This document shows positions 27,001 through 35,465 of a DNA stretch of 64,000 nt, piece by piece. Origin of the DNA: Cyclobacteriaceae bacterium (GTDB taxonomy: Bacteria > Bacteroidota > Bacteroidia > Cytophagales > Cyclobacteriaceae). The stretch lies in the NCBI GenBank assembly GCA_028285685.1, contig JANQOR010000004.1, forward strand, positions 1 through 64,000, read 5' to 3'. Below the pieces are notes generated by a model, which saw nothing but the letters and a program-made list of their open reading frames with translations, did not search any database and was not told the origin of the DNA. A program made the position numbers and the translations under genes. The first letter of the stretch is position 1, and each line of letters begins with the position of its first letter.

Positions 27001-27096
27001 CCGTGTTTGTGCAAGAGTGACTGAGGCAATGCTAGTCAGGAGCAGGACTAAAAAAATTGCTTTCGAGCTTTCAACCCATTCGAAAATCTTCTCCAT
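24061..27096 (-). CDS. susC: SusC/RagA-family TonB-dependent oligosaccharide transporter
   Basis: A 1011-residue outer-membrane receptor. After a signal segment (FLVLLLTSIASVTLAQ) comes a carboxypeptidase-regulatory-like domain (about 32-118; GLPGVTIQIKGTQTGTSTD), the SusC signature SEIVVIGYG, a plug domain (about 125-240; FVVDGVPLE, AAIYGSRGANGVIIITTK) and a long beta-barrel ending RSRTFLLGVNLTLK. It imports oligosaccharides with energy from TonB, working with SusD downstream. A LacI-type operator and a candidate promoter lie about 100-155 bases upstream, so it is probably induced by the glycan. Confidence 0.96.
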   Translation of the reverse strand: MEKIFEWVESSKAIFLVLLLTSIASVTLAQTRTVTGVITDPADGIGLPGVTIQIKGTQTGTSTDINGRYSLNASADDVLVITYIGYRTQEILVGQRSTIDVDLATEVQELSEIVVIGYGQVEKGDVTGVVNKIDSEAFNKGMLTSPDQLLAGKVAGVQITSDSGEPGGGISIRMRGGTSLNAGNEPLFVVDGVPLENDGVAGGRNPLNFINPSDIADITVLKDASSAAIYGSRGANGVIIITTKTGTPGKPQFSYDGSYSISTIVDRVNMLNTEEFEFTVGRKGPKNLGDLGSSSTDWLDEVLQTAQGHNHNISSSFGGKTNTARVSLNYQNLDGILLTSNTERLSGSVNFTQRLLNDDLTITVNTKHSVINNRFAPNVVGSALIFDPTQSVFADDQETGGYFEWSSNLAPSNPVAQINQTINIGRTVRHLISTTAEYNLPFLDGLSAKINYALDDASGLSQDTKLINPKAGRVNGSFSYFEDTRKSNLFEAYLNYTTEISLGKLDLIGGYSYQDFKTQVENTFNLEDGVTLDTLEISNYNEFISDGKLNSIKPFLFDPIPENLENRLISFWGRANLSINDKYLITATVRRDGSTRFAPENQWGLFPSLAVGWRLIDEPFADGLENIFSNLKIRASWGITGNEEIGDYLYVNLYEPGDDRAQYLFGSDTVNTFRPNAVDPKIKWEETTSVNFGIDFGFLEGRLYGSLDLYKKNTSDLLFDIAFPIGTLTGDRAVTNIGEVENKGIELLLNSVVLDKADLRVNLAFNAAYNKNEIIKLDNSNLPDFQGYTTGGISGDVGQSIQILKVGLPVNSFFVYEHIKGADGQPIPDGTDANDDGLRDDLDLYVDQNNDGQINEDDLRPFKKPAPDLIMGLTANISYKRFDVALTMRSQIGGYVYNNVESQFGAFEGVDNNFAPNNIHLAAYQNDFTEKQLLSDIFIEKADFLKLDNITVGYRFQDFKNIGARAYLTASNLLTLTGYGGIDPEAGINGIDNNQYPRSRTFLLGVNLTLK

Positions 27097-27203
27097 AGAA
27101 TCGGTTTTAATTAATGATGACTAAGAAGTAAAAAATTGTACTATTCCTAAGATTAACTCTTACTAGAAATATTCTTCAATTTTATCAAATTCGTAGTCTA
27201 ATA

Positions 27204-27231
27204 CAATGATAATCTGTGTTTTTTGATGCAA
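27204..27231 (-). promoter_or_regulatory. Candidate Bacteroidota-type promoter of susC
   Basis: Read on the minus strand, TTG (27231-27229) is followed after 17 bases by TATCATTG (27211-27204), one mismatch from the TAnnTTTG -7 consensus. This would leave a leader of about 100 bases before the susC ATG. The LacI-type palindrome begins 10 bases upstream of the -33 element. Confidence 0.45.
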
Positions 27232-27240
27232 AAATTTTAT

Positions 27241-27252
27241 GCAAACGTTTGC
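27241..27252. promoter_or_regulatory. LacI-type operator upstream of susC
   Basis: GCAAACGTTTGC, a perfect 12-bp palindrome with the central CG typical of LacI-family sites. The same sequence lies beside the lacI gene at 31800, and a one-base variant at 32947. Its place upstream of the -33 element would suit activation or looping better than simple promoter blocking. Confidence 0.8.
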
Positions 27253-27329
27253 GAATCAGATATTTACAATTGAAGTTGTCTTGAACTGTGGAACAGCTGC
27301 AACAACTCTTATTCTATGAAAAGCTTGAT

Positions 27330-30026
27330 TTACTCTTTTATAATTTTTTTGATATGCCGCTGACCCTTCAATTCGAATTCCAGCAGGTAGATTCCGGATG
27401 CTATTTTCGAAAGGTCCAGTTGATTATCCTCGAGCTTTTGGATTGTCAAAAGTTTCTTACCTGATAGGTTTTTTAGACTAAGGTTGGAAGCGATAATCGA
27501 ACTTTGAATAGTCACTCTTTCTGCAAACGGATTTGGATAAACCTCAACCATCTCTTGCAGATCACTAGCCAGCACTATGGCCTGATCATCAATGTAATTT
27601 TCAATAAGTTCTGAAGTGTACACTGCCAGCCGTCCAGGACCAAGCGTGACTTCCTCATCTAGACTTGTCACCTCAATTGGAGTCCCAGAGAAATAGTCGT
27701 ACCAGGTGCCTGTACTGGTGAATTTATGTGTGCCAGTTTGTTCTTCTGTATCAAAATTTCCTATCACATAGATCTCAACATCCGGATGTGTGATATTGAT
27801 AGTTTTGATCCATGCCGATGTGCTCCAAGAAAAATATTCCTCGTTGATGTAATTCGTCTTTGTTCTAAGATTGATCAGAGATTTGTACAGATCAAACAAT
27901 TTCTTTCTACTGGGGTTCTCCAAGTATTCCCAATGGGTTGGTTTAATTCCAAGCCGATCGTTGTTCAGCTCTTCATCATACCCCATCTCACCAAATTGCC
28001 ATATCATTTTTGGGCCGGGAACTGTAAGGAAAAAGGCGGCAGAAAGCTTAGCCCTTTCCAAAGCCAAACTCAGACTCTTACCATCGTTAAGCAAATCCCA
28101 CATGAGCCGCTCTTCATCGTGGCTCTCCATATAGCCGACCACATGCGGATCATTCCACCCCCTAGCTTCATGGTAGAGCCAGTTTAGTGAAGTAGAACCA
28201 CCAGATGCAACTTGACGATACGTGTGATTCATATTCCCCCATAACATCATACCATAATTTGCCAGGTCACGCTCCTCATCGTTGTCGGCAAAATGTTCTA
28301 GAATTATGTAGGTGGAGGGATCAACCGACCAAATCACGTCTGCGATTCGCTTCCAAATGGCGACTCTTGAGGCGTCGAAGCTACCCCATAGATTTAGATT
28401 GCCAATACTGTTCACCTGGGTGAACCCCTTAGATAGGTCAAATCGATATCCATCAACGTTATACTCCTCCAACCAGTAAGTAACTACTCTGTCAGTGTAG
28501 TCTCTGGTGTATTGACTTTCATGATTCATGTCGTAACCAACGTTGAAATCGTGCTTGGCGGAAGTATTGAACCACGGATTTTCGGATGTGGGAGACCCAT
28601 AGAGTCCCTCATTATACAATCTCACTAGTGAGTTGCGGCCAAATTGATGGTTGAGGACGATATCAAGGATCACAGCGATACCTCTTTTGTGAGCCTCATT
28701 GATTAGCGTTTTCAAGTCAAGCTCTGTCCCATAATACTTGTCAATGGCAAACATGGAGGAGGGGTTATAGCCCCAGCTAAGATTTCCCTCGAATTCCATC
28801 ACAGGCATCAATTCGAGGGCATTTACTCCCAATTCTTGTAGATAATCAAGCCGCGAGGTAACTGCTTCATAGGTTCTTTCATCAGTGAAATCACGAATGA
28901 GAAGTTCATAGATCACCAGGTCCTCTTTGGCAGGTTTTTGAAAGTCAACCCACTCAAAATCCTGTTGATTGGTTTGAAGATAGGACGCTGCTTCACTTGT
29001 TTGATCACCCGGGTATGGGAGTAGGTTAGCATACCGCTCTTCGGAAACGATTTGCCCGTCGTCGAACTGAGAACTTATCTTTTCAGCATAAGGATCGGCA
29101 ATGCGGATTTCACCATCAACTAGATATTGATATCTGTATTCCTGACCACTCGTCAATCCGGATATTGTTAACCAAAACTGATTACCATCCTTTTTCATCA
29201 GGTAATTCTCATCGATTGTCCAATTGTTGAAGTCTCCAATTACAAAGACGTGTTCTTTATTGGGAGCTTCCAGAACAAGGGTGGCCATTGTGTTGTCGAT
29301 ATAATTGATCCCATTTCGAACACCTGAAGGCTGTGCTTCTTCTGCCGTGGTTGGAGTTAAGGTGTAACTGTATATTTTTTCATCTGAATCGGTTCCATTT
29401 GTCGCCAGAACCCTAATGTGATGCACAAGCCCATCATCCAATATGGTATGTGTATGCACTAACTCTGTCACATCAGTGCCAGATTCGACAGTAACATCAT
29501 CCACTAGAATATCAATTTGAGCTGGCTCAGATGTTGCTGCCGAAATTGTTAAATCCTGACTGTTGTTAAAAAAGCCGAAATTTCCAGTAGGACTTTGTAG
29601 TGCGAGTGTAAAGCCATTGGAAATGGTTGCTATGTGATCTTCCGTCTGTCCATTGCTCCAGTCGTTTCCTTTTAGGAGCATTCCTATTGATTGAATTTCG
29701 TCAGCAGGTTGATTGTAAAATTGAGTTGGTGTGAGCGTAATTGAGAAAAATACTTGACCCGAGCCATCGACTGTTTTGGTGAACTTTGCCGGGTTGGTTG
29801 CGGCCGCATTCGAACTTGCCGGGTTAACATTTGATGGTGCATCTATGTTTTTTCCCGGCAACCACATCCAGATCCAAGCTTCATCTAAGCTTGATAAGGA
29901 AGAGCTTGTAACATTGTAGGTGATGGTGATTTCATCATCAGCCGAAAAAAAGGCGGGTTCAATTGTAGGCTTTTGCGCAAAGCAAGTTGAGCTGACGAAG
30001 AGTAGAAGAGTGAGTATTTTTTTCAT
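27330..30026 (-). CDS. T9SS-secreted multidomain GH13 alpha-amylase
   Basis: An 898-residue secreted enzyme. Signal peptide (LTLLLFVSSTCFAQ), N-terminal beta-sandwich domains (about 20-230), a CBM48-like module (245-335; VFVIGDFNNWTIDENYLM), the GH13 barrel (365-720) and a T9SS type A sorting domain (about 820-898; VYPNPFAERVTI, IASGIYLLEF). Catalytic residues are D530 (DGYRFDLSKG), E577 (IILEHFAD) and D637 (MESHDEER). The sorting domain implies display at the outer surface or release, so this is the enzyme that first meets the polymer, while the other GH13 proteins are lipoproteins. It follows the SusE/F-like gene after a terminator-like hairpin. Confidence 0.93.
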   Translation of the reverse strand: MKKILTLLLFVSSTCFAQKPTIEPAFFSADDEITITYNVTSSSLSSLDEAWIWMWLPGKNIDAPSNVNPASSNAAATNPAKFTKTVDGSGQVFFSITLTPTQFYNQPADEIQSIGMLLKGNDWSNGQTEDHIATISNGFTLALQSPTGNFGFFNNSQDLTISAATSEPAQIDILVDDVTVESGTDVTELVHTHTILDDGLVHHIRVLATNGTDSDEKIYSYTLTPTTAEEAQPSGVRNGINYIDNTMATLVLEAPNKEHVFVIGDFNNWTIDENYLMKKDGNQFWLTISGLTSGQEYRYQYLVDGEIRIADPYAEKISSQFDDGQIVSEERYANLLPYPGDQTSEAASYLQTNQQDFEWVDFQKPAKEDLVIYELLIRDFTDERTYEAVTSRLDYLQELGVNALELMPVMEFEGNLSWGYNPSSMFAIDKYYGTELDLKTLINEAHKRGIAVILDIVLNHQFGRNSLVRLYNEGLYGSPTSENPWFNTSAKHDFNVGYDMNHESQYTRDYTDRVVTYWLEEYNVDGYRFDLSKGFTQVNSIGNLNLWGSFDASRVAIWKRIADVIWSVDPSTYIILEHFADNDEERDLANYGMMLWGNMNHTYRQVASGGSTSLNWLYHEARGWNDPHVVGYMESHDEERLMWDLLNDGKSLSLALERAKLSAAFFLTVPGPKMIWQFGEMGYDEELNNDRLGIKPTHWEYLENPSRKKLFDLYKSLINLRTKTNYINEEYFSWSTSAWIKTINITHPDVEIYVIGNFDTEEQTGTHKFTSTGTWYDYFSGTPIEVTSLDEEVTLGPGRLAVYTSELIENYIDDQAIVLASDLQEMVEVYPNPFAERVTIQSSIIASNLSLKNLSGKKLLTIQKLEDNQLDLSKIASGIYLLEFELKGQRHIKKIIKE

Positions 30027-30053
30027 TTTGAGCTTGTCCTGTCCACTTAGAAG

Positions 30054-30088
30054 AAAAAAAAGCTGCTCAAATTTGAGCAGCTTTTTTT
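30054..30088 (-). terminator. Perfect palindromic terminator/attenuator between SusE/F-like and amylase genes
   Basis: AGCTGCTCAAATTTGAGCAGCT is a perfect 22-nt palindrome flanked by an A-run and a T-run, so it can terminate on either strand. In the minus-strand gene order it would give more SusE/F-like transcript than amylase transcript. Confidence 0.8.
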
Positions 30089-30103
30089 AAGCATCACAAA
30101 AAT

Positions 30104-31657
30104 TTATTGTACAGTGGCGGTGTAAGTGACCCCTCCATCTGCTGTCGTAATCGTAATATCAAACGTTCCAGCAGTTGCAGTTATGTTACCTCCATTGAAC
30201 ACTAAATCTGTCAATGCACCTCCCAGGTTGTAGTCCCAACCGGCATTTACCCTGAATTTATACTCATCTGCCGTCAATGCTATTCCAGTAACTGTTGCGG
30301 ATGCAAGGTCATCATTGTATGTCATAACTGTTCCTGTGTCCCATCCACCTGGAGTCGCAGCTCCAATTACCTCGAATGCAGCCTCATCAATTGTCATGTT
30401 CCAGGTAACTCCAAAATCGTCAGTAGTTACCTCGAAGTAGTAAAGACCAGAATTTCCGTCCGCCAAAAACCACTGCCCATCAGCGTTAGTCGCTCCATCG
30501 TCAGAGATGGTTCCCGCATCTGTGTTGTCAGTTACGTTAACATTGGTGGGAAGAAGCTTAGTAGCCCAAGTGTCATCTGTTCTGAATTTGAACTGATTGT
30601 TTCCATCACCACCGGCATCTAGTGGGAATACTCCTCTCCACTTGTGAACACCTCCATCTCCGTTGGCATATGTCAGCTCCTGGTCAGTGTTCCAATCATC
30701 AAAAGTTGCACCACCAATAATACCCCATGTGAAGTTTTCGATATCAAAGGCACAAACTTCTGCATCACCGGTTCTTTCGATGGCAAGTGAAATCACACCA
30801 GCGTCAGAAAGCGATACTGTGACGGTATAGGTCCCCGCATCGGCATCCGCCAGTGTAATATTGCTTCCACCTTCCTCTAACGCACTCAATGTGCCTCCAA
30901 GATTCGTTAAGGCCACATAACCATTTGCAGCATTATATGGATCGTTGTCATCGACCATCGTACGACGATCAATTTTCCAGGCATCATTGAATCTGATTTT
31001 GTACTCGCCGCCTTTAAGAATAATGCCTGAAGATTCCCATGTGGTACCGTCAGCGCTTGAAGAGGACTCTACAACGTCGACATCAGAGTTGAACCCGTTA
31101 GAGACGCAAGCACTTTCAAATACTGCTCCTCCAATTACACCCCATGAAGTGACTCTAGTTAGAAGTGCCTCGCTTGACTGCGTATCAAAGACAACGTGAT
31201 AGACTCCTTCCGTCCCAACTGCAAAAGCTGCTCCGTTTTCGCTTAGACTCACCACAACAAATTCGGAAGGTTGTTCTGATGTTTCGGCACCGGATAATGT
31301 CATAGAACCATCGGTAGTGGTTGCTGTCCCACCCCATTGGTTTAAGATTTCTTGTTCGTCGATTTCAGCAAAAACGTAGTTACCAGCAGTCAGATAGACG
31401 TATCCAACAAGGTGTCCTGATCGTTCAATGGTCCCGAAATCTGGACCCTCTACCATGTTTGAATTTAAGACTGCAGCGGTAGATACAGACACGTCGGTTC
31501 CAGAGATTCCCGCGATGTACACACCATCGGAAACAGAGAAGGTTCCGGCTCCGTCACCGATATCAATTCCACCATCATCATCTCCACATGAAGAGGCGAA
31601 AATTATGACCCCGAGAAAAGCAAAATAACCCAGGAATTTGTAGGCATTTTTCATCAT
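30104..31657 (-). CDS. SusE/SusF-like starch-binding outer-membrane lipoprotein
   Basis: A 517-residue lipoprotein (lipobox FASSC, Cys about 24) with a short Asp/Gly-rich linker (GDDDGGIDIGDG), then repeated beta-sandwich modules. Module boundaries are marked by TSWGVIGGAVFES, FTWGIIGGATFDDWNTD and AFEVIGAATPGGWDTG, each followed by a Trp-bearing strand and a YKIRFN, FKFRTDDTW or YKFRVNAGW motif. This is the pattern of SusE/SusF carbohydrate-binding domains, which hold starch at the surface without cutting it. It is the first gene of the minus-strand run, with a LacI-type operator about 145 bases upstream. Confidence 0.85.
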   Translation of the reverse strand: MMKNAYKFLGYFAFLGVIIFASSCGDDDGGIDIGDGAGTFSVSDGVYIAGISGTDVSVSTAAVLNSNMVEGPDFGTIERSGHLVGYVYLTAGNYVFAEIDEQEILNQWGGTATTTDGSMTLSGAETSEQPSEFVVVSLSENGAAFAVGTEGVYHVVFDTQSSEALLTRVTSWGVIGGAVFESACVSNGFNSDVDVVESSSSADGTTWESSGIILKGGEYKIRFNDAWKIDRRTMVDDNDPYNAANGYVALTNLGGTLSALEEGGSNITLADADAGTYTVTVSLSDAGVISLAIERTGDAEVCAFDIENFTWGIIGGATFDDWNTDQELTYANGDGGVHKWRGVFPLDAGGDGNNQFKFRTDDTWATKLLPTNVNVTDNTDAGTISDDGATNADGQWFLADGNSGLYYFEVTTDDFGVTWNMTIDEAAFEVIGAATPGGWDTGTVMTYNDDLASATVTGIALTADEYKFRVNAGWDYNLGGALTDLVFNGGNITATAGTFDITITTADGGVTYTATVQ

Positions 31658-31799
31658 GATTAATTAGTAGTTTTTTAGTTAATTCTTTGTTTAAAAAAGC
31701 TTAAGATTTATCAATTTCTTAAAACCCCGATAATCGAATTTTATGAAATCATTAATACTGCACAATAGTTTTGGAATTTTTTTGCAAGTATTTTTTTCT

Positions 31800-31811
31800 G
31801 CAAACGTTTGC
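31800..31811. promoter_or_regulatory. LacI-type operator between the SusE/F-like gene and lacI
   Basis: GCAAACGTTTGC, identical to the site before susC. The right flank (CGTATCAGG then TTTTACAA) also resembles that of the susC site (CGAATCAGA then ATTTACAA), so similarity extends over about 30 bases. It lies in the divergent region and could control both the SusE/F-like gene and lacI itself. Confidence 0.8.
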
Positions 31812-31817
31812 GTATCA

Positions 31818-31833
31818 GGCTTTTACAAAAGCC
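31818..31833. promoter_or_regulatory. 16-nt inverted repeat before lacI
   Basis: GGCTTTT-AC-AAAAGCC is a perfect inverted repeat starting seven bases after the operator and 38 bases before the lacI ATG. It may be a second regulator site or a hairpin in the lacI leader. Confidence 0.35.
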
Positions 31834-31870
31834 AAGACCGTTTTTTTGCACAAATACGTATCTTTCTTGT

Positions 31871-32890
31871 ATGAAAAGGCAGACAACGACCATCAAGGAT
31901 ATAGCCAAGGAATTGGGTATATCACCCTCAACGGTTTCACGCGCTTTAAAAGATCATTTTGAAATTAGCACGGAGACCATTGAAGCCGTTAAGCGTGTTG
32001 CAAAGGAATTGAACTATCAACCAAACTCACTAGCACTGAGTTTGCGGTACAGCAAATCCAACACCATTGGTGTGATAATTCCGGAGATTGTTCACTTCTT
32101 TTTCTCGACTGTCATAAGCGGTATTGAGGACATTGCTCAGAGCAAGGGGTACAACGTGATCATCACACAGTCGAACGAGTCGTTGGAGCGTGAGGTGATG
32201 AATATTCAAACGTTGTTCAATAACAGGGTGGATGGTGTGTTGATTTCGATTTCGAAGGAGTCATTCGACACTGCGCATTTTGAAGCACTGCAACAAAAGG
32301 GTCTCCCAATAGTATTCTTTGATCGTGTGGCACACGATATTGAGAGCAGTCAGGTTACTGTTGACGATTTTATGGGAGGGTATCAAGCCACTGAGCATTT
32401 GCTGAAGCAAGGCTATCGAAAAGTTGCGCATCTTGCAGGTCCCTCAAACCTGGACATTACCCTTGATAGACTTAGTGGCTATAAGAAAGCACATGAGGAT
32501 GCGGGACTGGCTTGGGAGGAAGAGTTGATCGTATACGATAAAGCTTCGAATGAAAGTGATGCCTACACGGCCACTTACAACCTTTTGAAATCCAGCAATC
32601 CCGATGCAATTTTCACTTCGAATGACATGGCTGCCATGGGAGCCATCAAAGCTGCACAGAAGTATGGAAAGAATGTTCCACTGGATTTTGGTGTGGTAGG
32701 ATTCAGCAACTGGCAATTTACTGCACTAACCAATCCGTCAATCACAACGATCGAGCAGCCAGGTTTTGAGATGGGTCAGCATGCTGCTGAGCTGCTCATA
32801 AAGGAAATTGACTCGGAAGAAGATAATGTGCAACATGAGTCTGTGAAGCTTCCAACTCGACTAATTGAGAGAGAGTCCTCCAGGAAATAG
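31871..32890 (+). CDS. LacI-family transcriptional regulator of the alpha-glucan locus
   Basis: A 339-residue regulator when started at the ATG 31871, which places the DNA-binding domain at the very N-terminus as usual (TIKDIAKELGISPSTVSRAL, then the hinge LNYQPNSLALSLR). An upstream in-frame ATG at 31808 would add 21 unrelated residues across the operator region and is unlikely. The rest is a periplasmic-binding-protein-like sensor domain (TIGVIIPEIVHFFFSTVISG, NNRVDGVLISIS, PDAIFTSNDMAAMGAI, ITTIEQPGFEMG). It probably binds maltose, maltodextrin or a sugar phosphate and recognises the three GCAAACGTTTGC-type palindromes in the window. Confidence 0.92.
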   Translation: MKRQTTTIKDIAKELGISPSTVSRALKDHFEISTETIEAVKRVAKELNYQPNSLALSLRYSKSNTIGVIIPEIVHFFFSTVISGIEDIAQSKGYNVIITQSNESLEREVMNIQTLFNNRVDGVLISISKESFDTAHFEALQQKGLPIVFFDRVAHDIESSQVTVDDFMGGYQATEHLLKQGYRKVAHLAGPSNLDITLDRLSGYKKAHEDAGLAWEEELIVYDKASNESDAYTATYNLLKSSNPDAIFTSNDMAAMGAIKAAQKYGKNVPLDFGVVGFSNWQFTALTNPSITTIEQPGFEMGQHAAELLIKEIDSEEDNVQHESVKLPTRLIERESSRK

Positions 32891-32946
32891 CAACTCGTTT
32901 AAAAAAGGACAATCATTTTTACAAAATCCTAATTATCAGCACTTTC

Positions 32947-32958
32947 GCAACCGTTTGC
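32947..32958. promoter_or_regulatory. LacI-type operator upstream of the GH31 operon
   Basis: GCAACCGTTTGC differs by one base from the other two sites. It lies 89 bases before the GH31 start, in the 157-base gap after lacI. No clear -33/-7 pair could be assigned downstream. Confidence 0.7.
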
Positions 32959-33047
32959 GTTACTTTTTTTGAATTTTTCCTAGCTATCTCACTAATAATA
33001 TTCATTATTTTGAGCCTCATCAAATCGATCAACTTTTAAATCTTTAA

Positions 33048-35465
33048 ATGATTGAAGCTGTTAAAAATAGCGGTAAGAAGAGGATAGAAATGACTGGAAA
33101 CTTCAAATCGTATCAGGTCACTGATTTTGGAATTGATCTCAAAACTGACGATTCTCAATATGCAATTACATTCTATACGCCAGATGTCCTGAGGGTTCAT
33201 CAATTTGGCGAAAACAGGGACGAAAACCCATATTCGGTTATCAGGTCTCCGGAAAAAACGGATTTCTCGATTGAGGAAAATGACAAGTCGATCATCCTTC
33301 TTTCGGATAAGATGGATGTGCTTGTGAACAAGTCTCCTATCATGATAACCTTTCTTACGAAGGATGGTAAGGTAATCAATAGGGACGAGCCGGGACTAGC
33401 AACACAAAGGCAAGGTGATCAGATCACCGTTTACAAATCACTGCAGAAAGATGAGCGTTTTATTGGACTAGGAGAGAAGACAGGACCTCTTGATAGAAGA
33501 GGACGAGGCTATGTGAATTGGAACACGGATCGATTTGCCTACGAAACGGACGCGGATCCAATTTATGCCTCTATTCCATTTTACATCGGAATTCACCAAC
33601 AGATGTCTTATGGAATTTTTGTTGACAACTCCTACAAGAGCCACTTCAATTTCGGAGCTTCTAACAACAGGTTTTCGAGTTTTTCTGTTGACTCGGGAGA
33701 CATGAATTACTATTTCTTCAATGGAACAGTTGCGGAAATCATAGAGTCTTACACGTGGTTGACTGGTCGAATGACCCTTCCACCGCTATGGAGTATTGGA
33801 TACCAACAATGTAGATACAGTTATTATCCTGACACTGAGGTCTTGGACGTGGCGAAAAAGTTCAGAGATAAGGATATCCCCGCCGACGTGATTGTGCTGG
33901 ATATTCACTATATGGATAAATACAAAATCTTTTCTTGGGACAAAGAACGTTTTCCTTATCCGGACCAGATGGTGGACCTCTTAAAGGAGATGGGTTTTGA
34001 AGTCGTAGTGATTTGTGATCCTGGAATCAAGATTGAGAAGGACTATGTTCCACACGAGACGGGGGTGAAACAAGACATTTTTCTAAAATATCCGGATGGG
34101 AAGTATTACGAGGGCGAAGTTTGGCCTGGTTGGTGCAATTTTCCGGACTTCACAAATAGCAAGACAAGAGATTGGTGGCAGGAGATGATGAAGACCTATA
34201 CAGATATTGGTATCAAGGGTTTCTGGAATGACATGAACGAAATAGCCACATGGGGTCAAATGCTTCCGGAAAACATTGAATTTCATTTTGAAGGAGAAGG
34301 TGGCACAACCAGGAAAGGGAAGAATATTTTTGGCCTACAGATGGCCAGAAGTGCGTTCGAAGGTGCAAGATCTAATCTCAATGGCAGTAGACCTTTTACA
34401 TTGACGAGAGCGGCTTTTGCTGGAATTCAGAGGTATAGTGCACTATGGACCGGAGACAATGTCGCTAACGATGATCATATGTTTCTTGGAGTAAGGCTGG
34501 TAAATAGTCTTGGCCTTTCTGGAGTTGCTTTTTCAGGATATGATGTTGGAGGATTTGCCGGGAATGGACAAAGTAACCTCTTCGCCCGGTGGATACAGAT
34601 AGGTGCATTTTCACCATTCTTCAGGGGTCACTCGATGCTTAATTCTCACGATTCGGAACCATGGTCATATGGTGAAGAAGTCGAAGAAATCTCTAAAAAT
34701 TACATAAGACTGCGGTATAAGCTGCTCCCATATATCTATAACGCCTTCCTTGTTGCCTCCGAAAAAGGACTTCCGATCACAAGGAGTCTCAGTATCGACT
34801 ATACCCATGAAGAGAAAATCTATAATTCCGAGTTTGAGAATCAGTATCTCTTTGGCAATTCCATTTTGGTGGCACCGATAAGAAGTGATGCTACGTTTGG
34901 GAAGCTTTACCTACCTGAAGGGACTTGGTATGAGTTTTTTACGGATGAAAAAATTGAGGGAAATCAAGAAATAATAAGGGAATATGAATTGGAGCATTTG
35001 CCTCTGTTTGTTAAGCAATCAGCTATAATTCCACTGTATGTGGATGCAAAGAAGAATTCTAAAGGAATCGGAGAAACGTTGGAAATCCACTTGTATAATG
35101 GGTCGGAAGCAAGTTCATTTGAATACTATGAGGACGATGGTGTTTCGTACAAGTACGAGGCAGCTTCTTTCCATCGCCGAATGATAGAATTTGATCCGTC
35201 AGGAAAGAGCCTACAGTTTGCCGAGGCAGATGGATCTCATAAAAGTAAGATCGTTAAAATAAGATTGGTTTTCCACGGCTTCAAGCTTGAAGACTTTGAT
35301 CAGTCAGGTTTTTCTGAACCATTGAAAGATGGGGCTTACTCCTTCGTAAATCCGATTTCAAATTTTGATCCGATCCAAAAAGAACACCAGGACAACCTAA
35401 AAATTGAAAATGTATATACGCTTGAAACCGACTACCATGATGGTGAGATGGTTTTTAATTGGTAG
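33048..35465 (+). CDS. GH31 alpha-glucosidase
   Basis: An 805-residue enzyme without a signal peptide, so probably cytoplasmic. GH31 landmarks: an N-terminal beta-sandwich, GLGEKTGPLDRRG, LPPLWSIGYQQCR, nucleophile D395 in GFWNDMNE, acid/base D470 in LWTGDN, then GGFAGNG and ARWIQIGAFSPFFRGHS. It should release glucose from the non-reducing ends of maltose or maltodextrins brought in by the MFS carrier downstream. An alternative ATG at 33090 would trim 14 residues. It opens the plus-strand operon and is preceded by a LacI-type operator. The coding end overlaps the start of the next gene. Confidence 0.92.
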   Translation: MIEAVKNSGKKRIEMTGNFKSYQVTDFGIDLKTDDSQYAITFYTPDVLRVHQFGENRDENPYSVIRSPEKTDFSIEENDKSIILLSDKMDVLVNKSPIMITFLTKDGKVINRDEPGLATQRQGDQITVYKSLQKDERFIGLGEKTGPLDRRGRGYVNWNTDRFAYETDADPIYASIPFYIGIHQQMSYGIFVDNSYKSHFNFGASNNRFSSFSVDSGDMNYYFFNGTVAEIIESYTWLTGRMTLPPLWSIGYQQCRYSYYPDTEVLDVAKKFRDKDIPADVIVLDIHYMDKYKIFSWDKERFPYPDQMVDLLKEMGFEVVVICDPGIKIEKDYVPHETGVKQDIFLKYPDGKYYEGEVWPGWCNFPDFTNSKTRDWWQEMMKTYTDIGIKGFWNDMNEIATWGQMLPENIEFHFEGEGGTTRKGKNIFGLQMARSAFEGARSNLNGSRPFTLTRAAFAGIQRYSALWTGDNVANDDHMFLGVRLVNSLGLSGVAFSGYDVGGFAGNGQSNLFARWIQIGAFSPFFRGHSMLNSHDSEPWSYGEEVEEISKNYIRLRYKLLPYIYNAFLVASEKGLPITRSLSIDYTHEEKIYNSEFENQYLFGNSILVAPIRSDATFGKLYLPEGTWYEFFTDEKIEGNQEIIREYELEHLPLFVKQSAIIPLYVDAKKNSKGIGETLEIHLYNGSEASSFEYYEDDGVSYKYEAASFHRRMIEFDPSGKSLQFAEADGSHKSKIVKIRLVFHGFKLEDFDQSGFSEPLKDGAYSFVNPISNFDPIQKEHQDNLKIENVYTLETDYHDGEMVFNW

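Noticed and set aside
31808-31870. Longer LacI protein from the ATG at 31808.
   Set aside because: It begins inside the operator, adds residues unlike any LacI N-terminus and covers the inverted repeat; the ATG at 31871 places the helix-turn-helix correctly.
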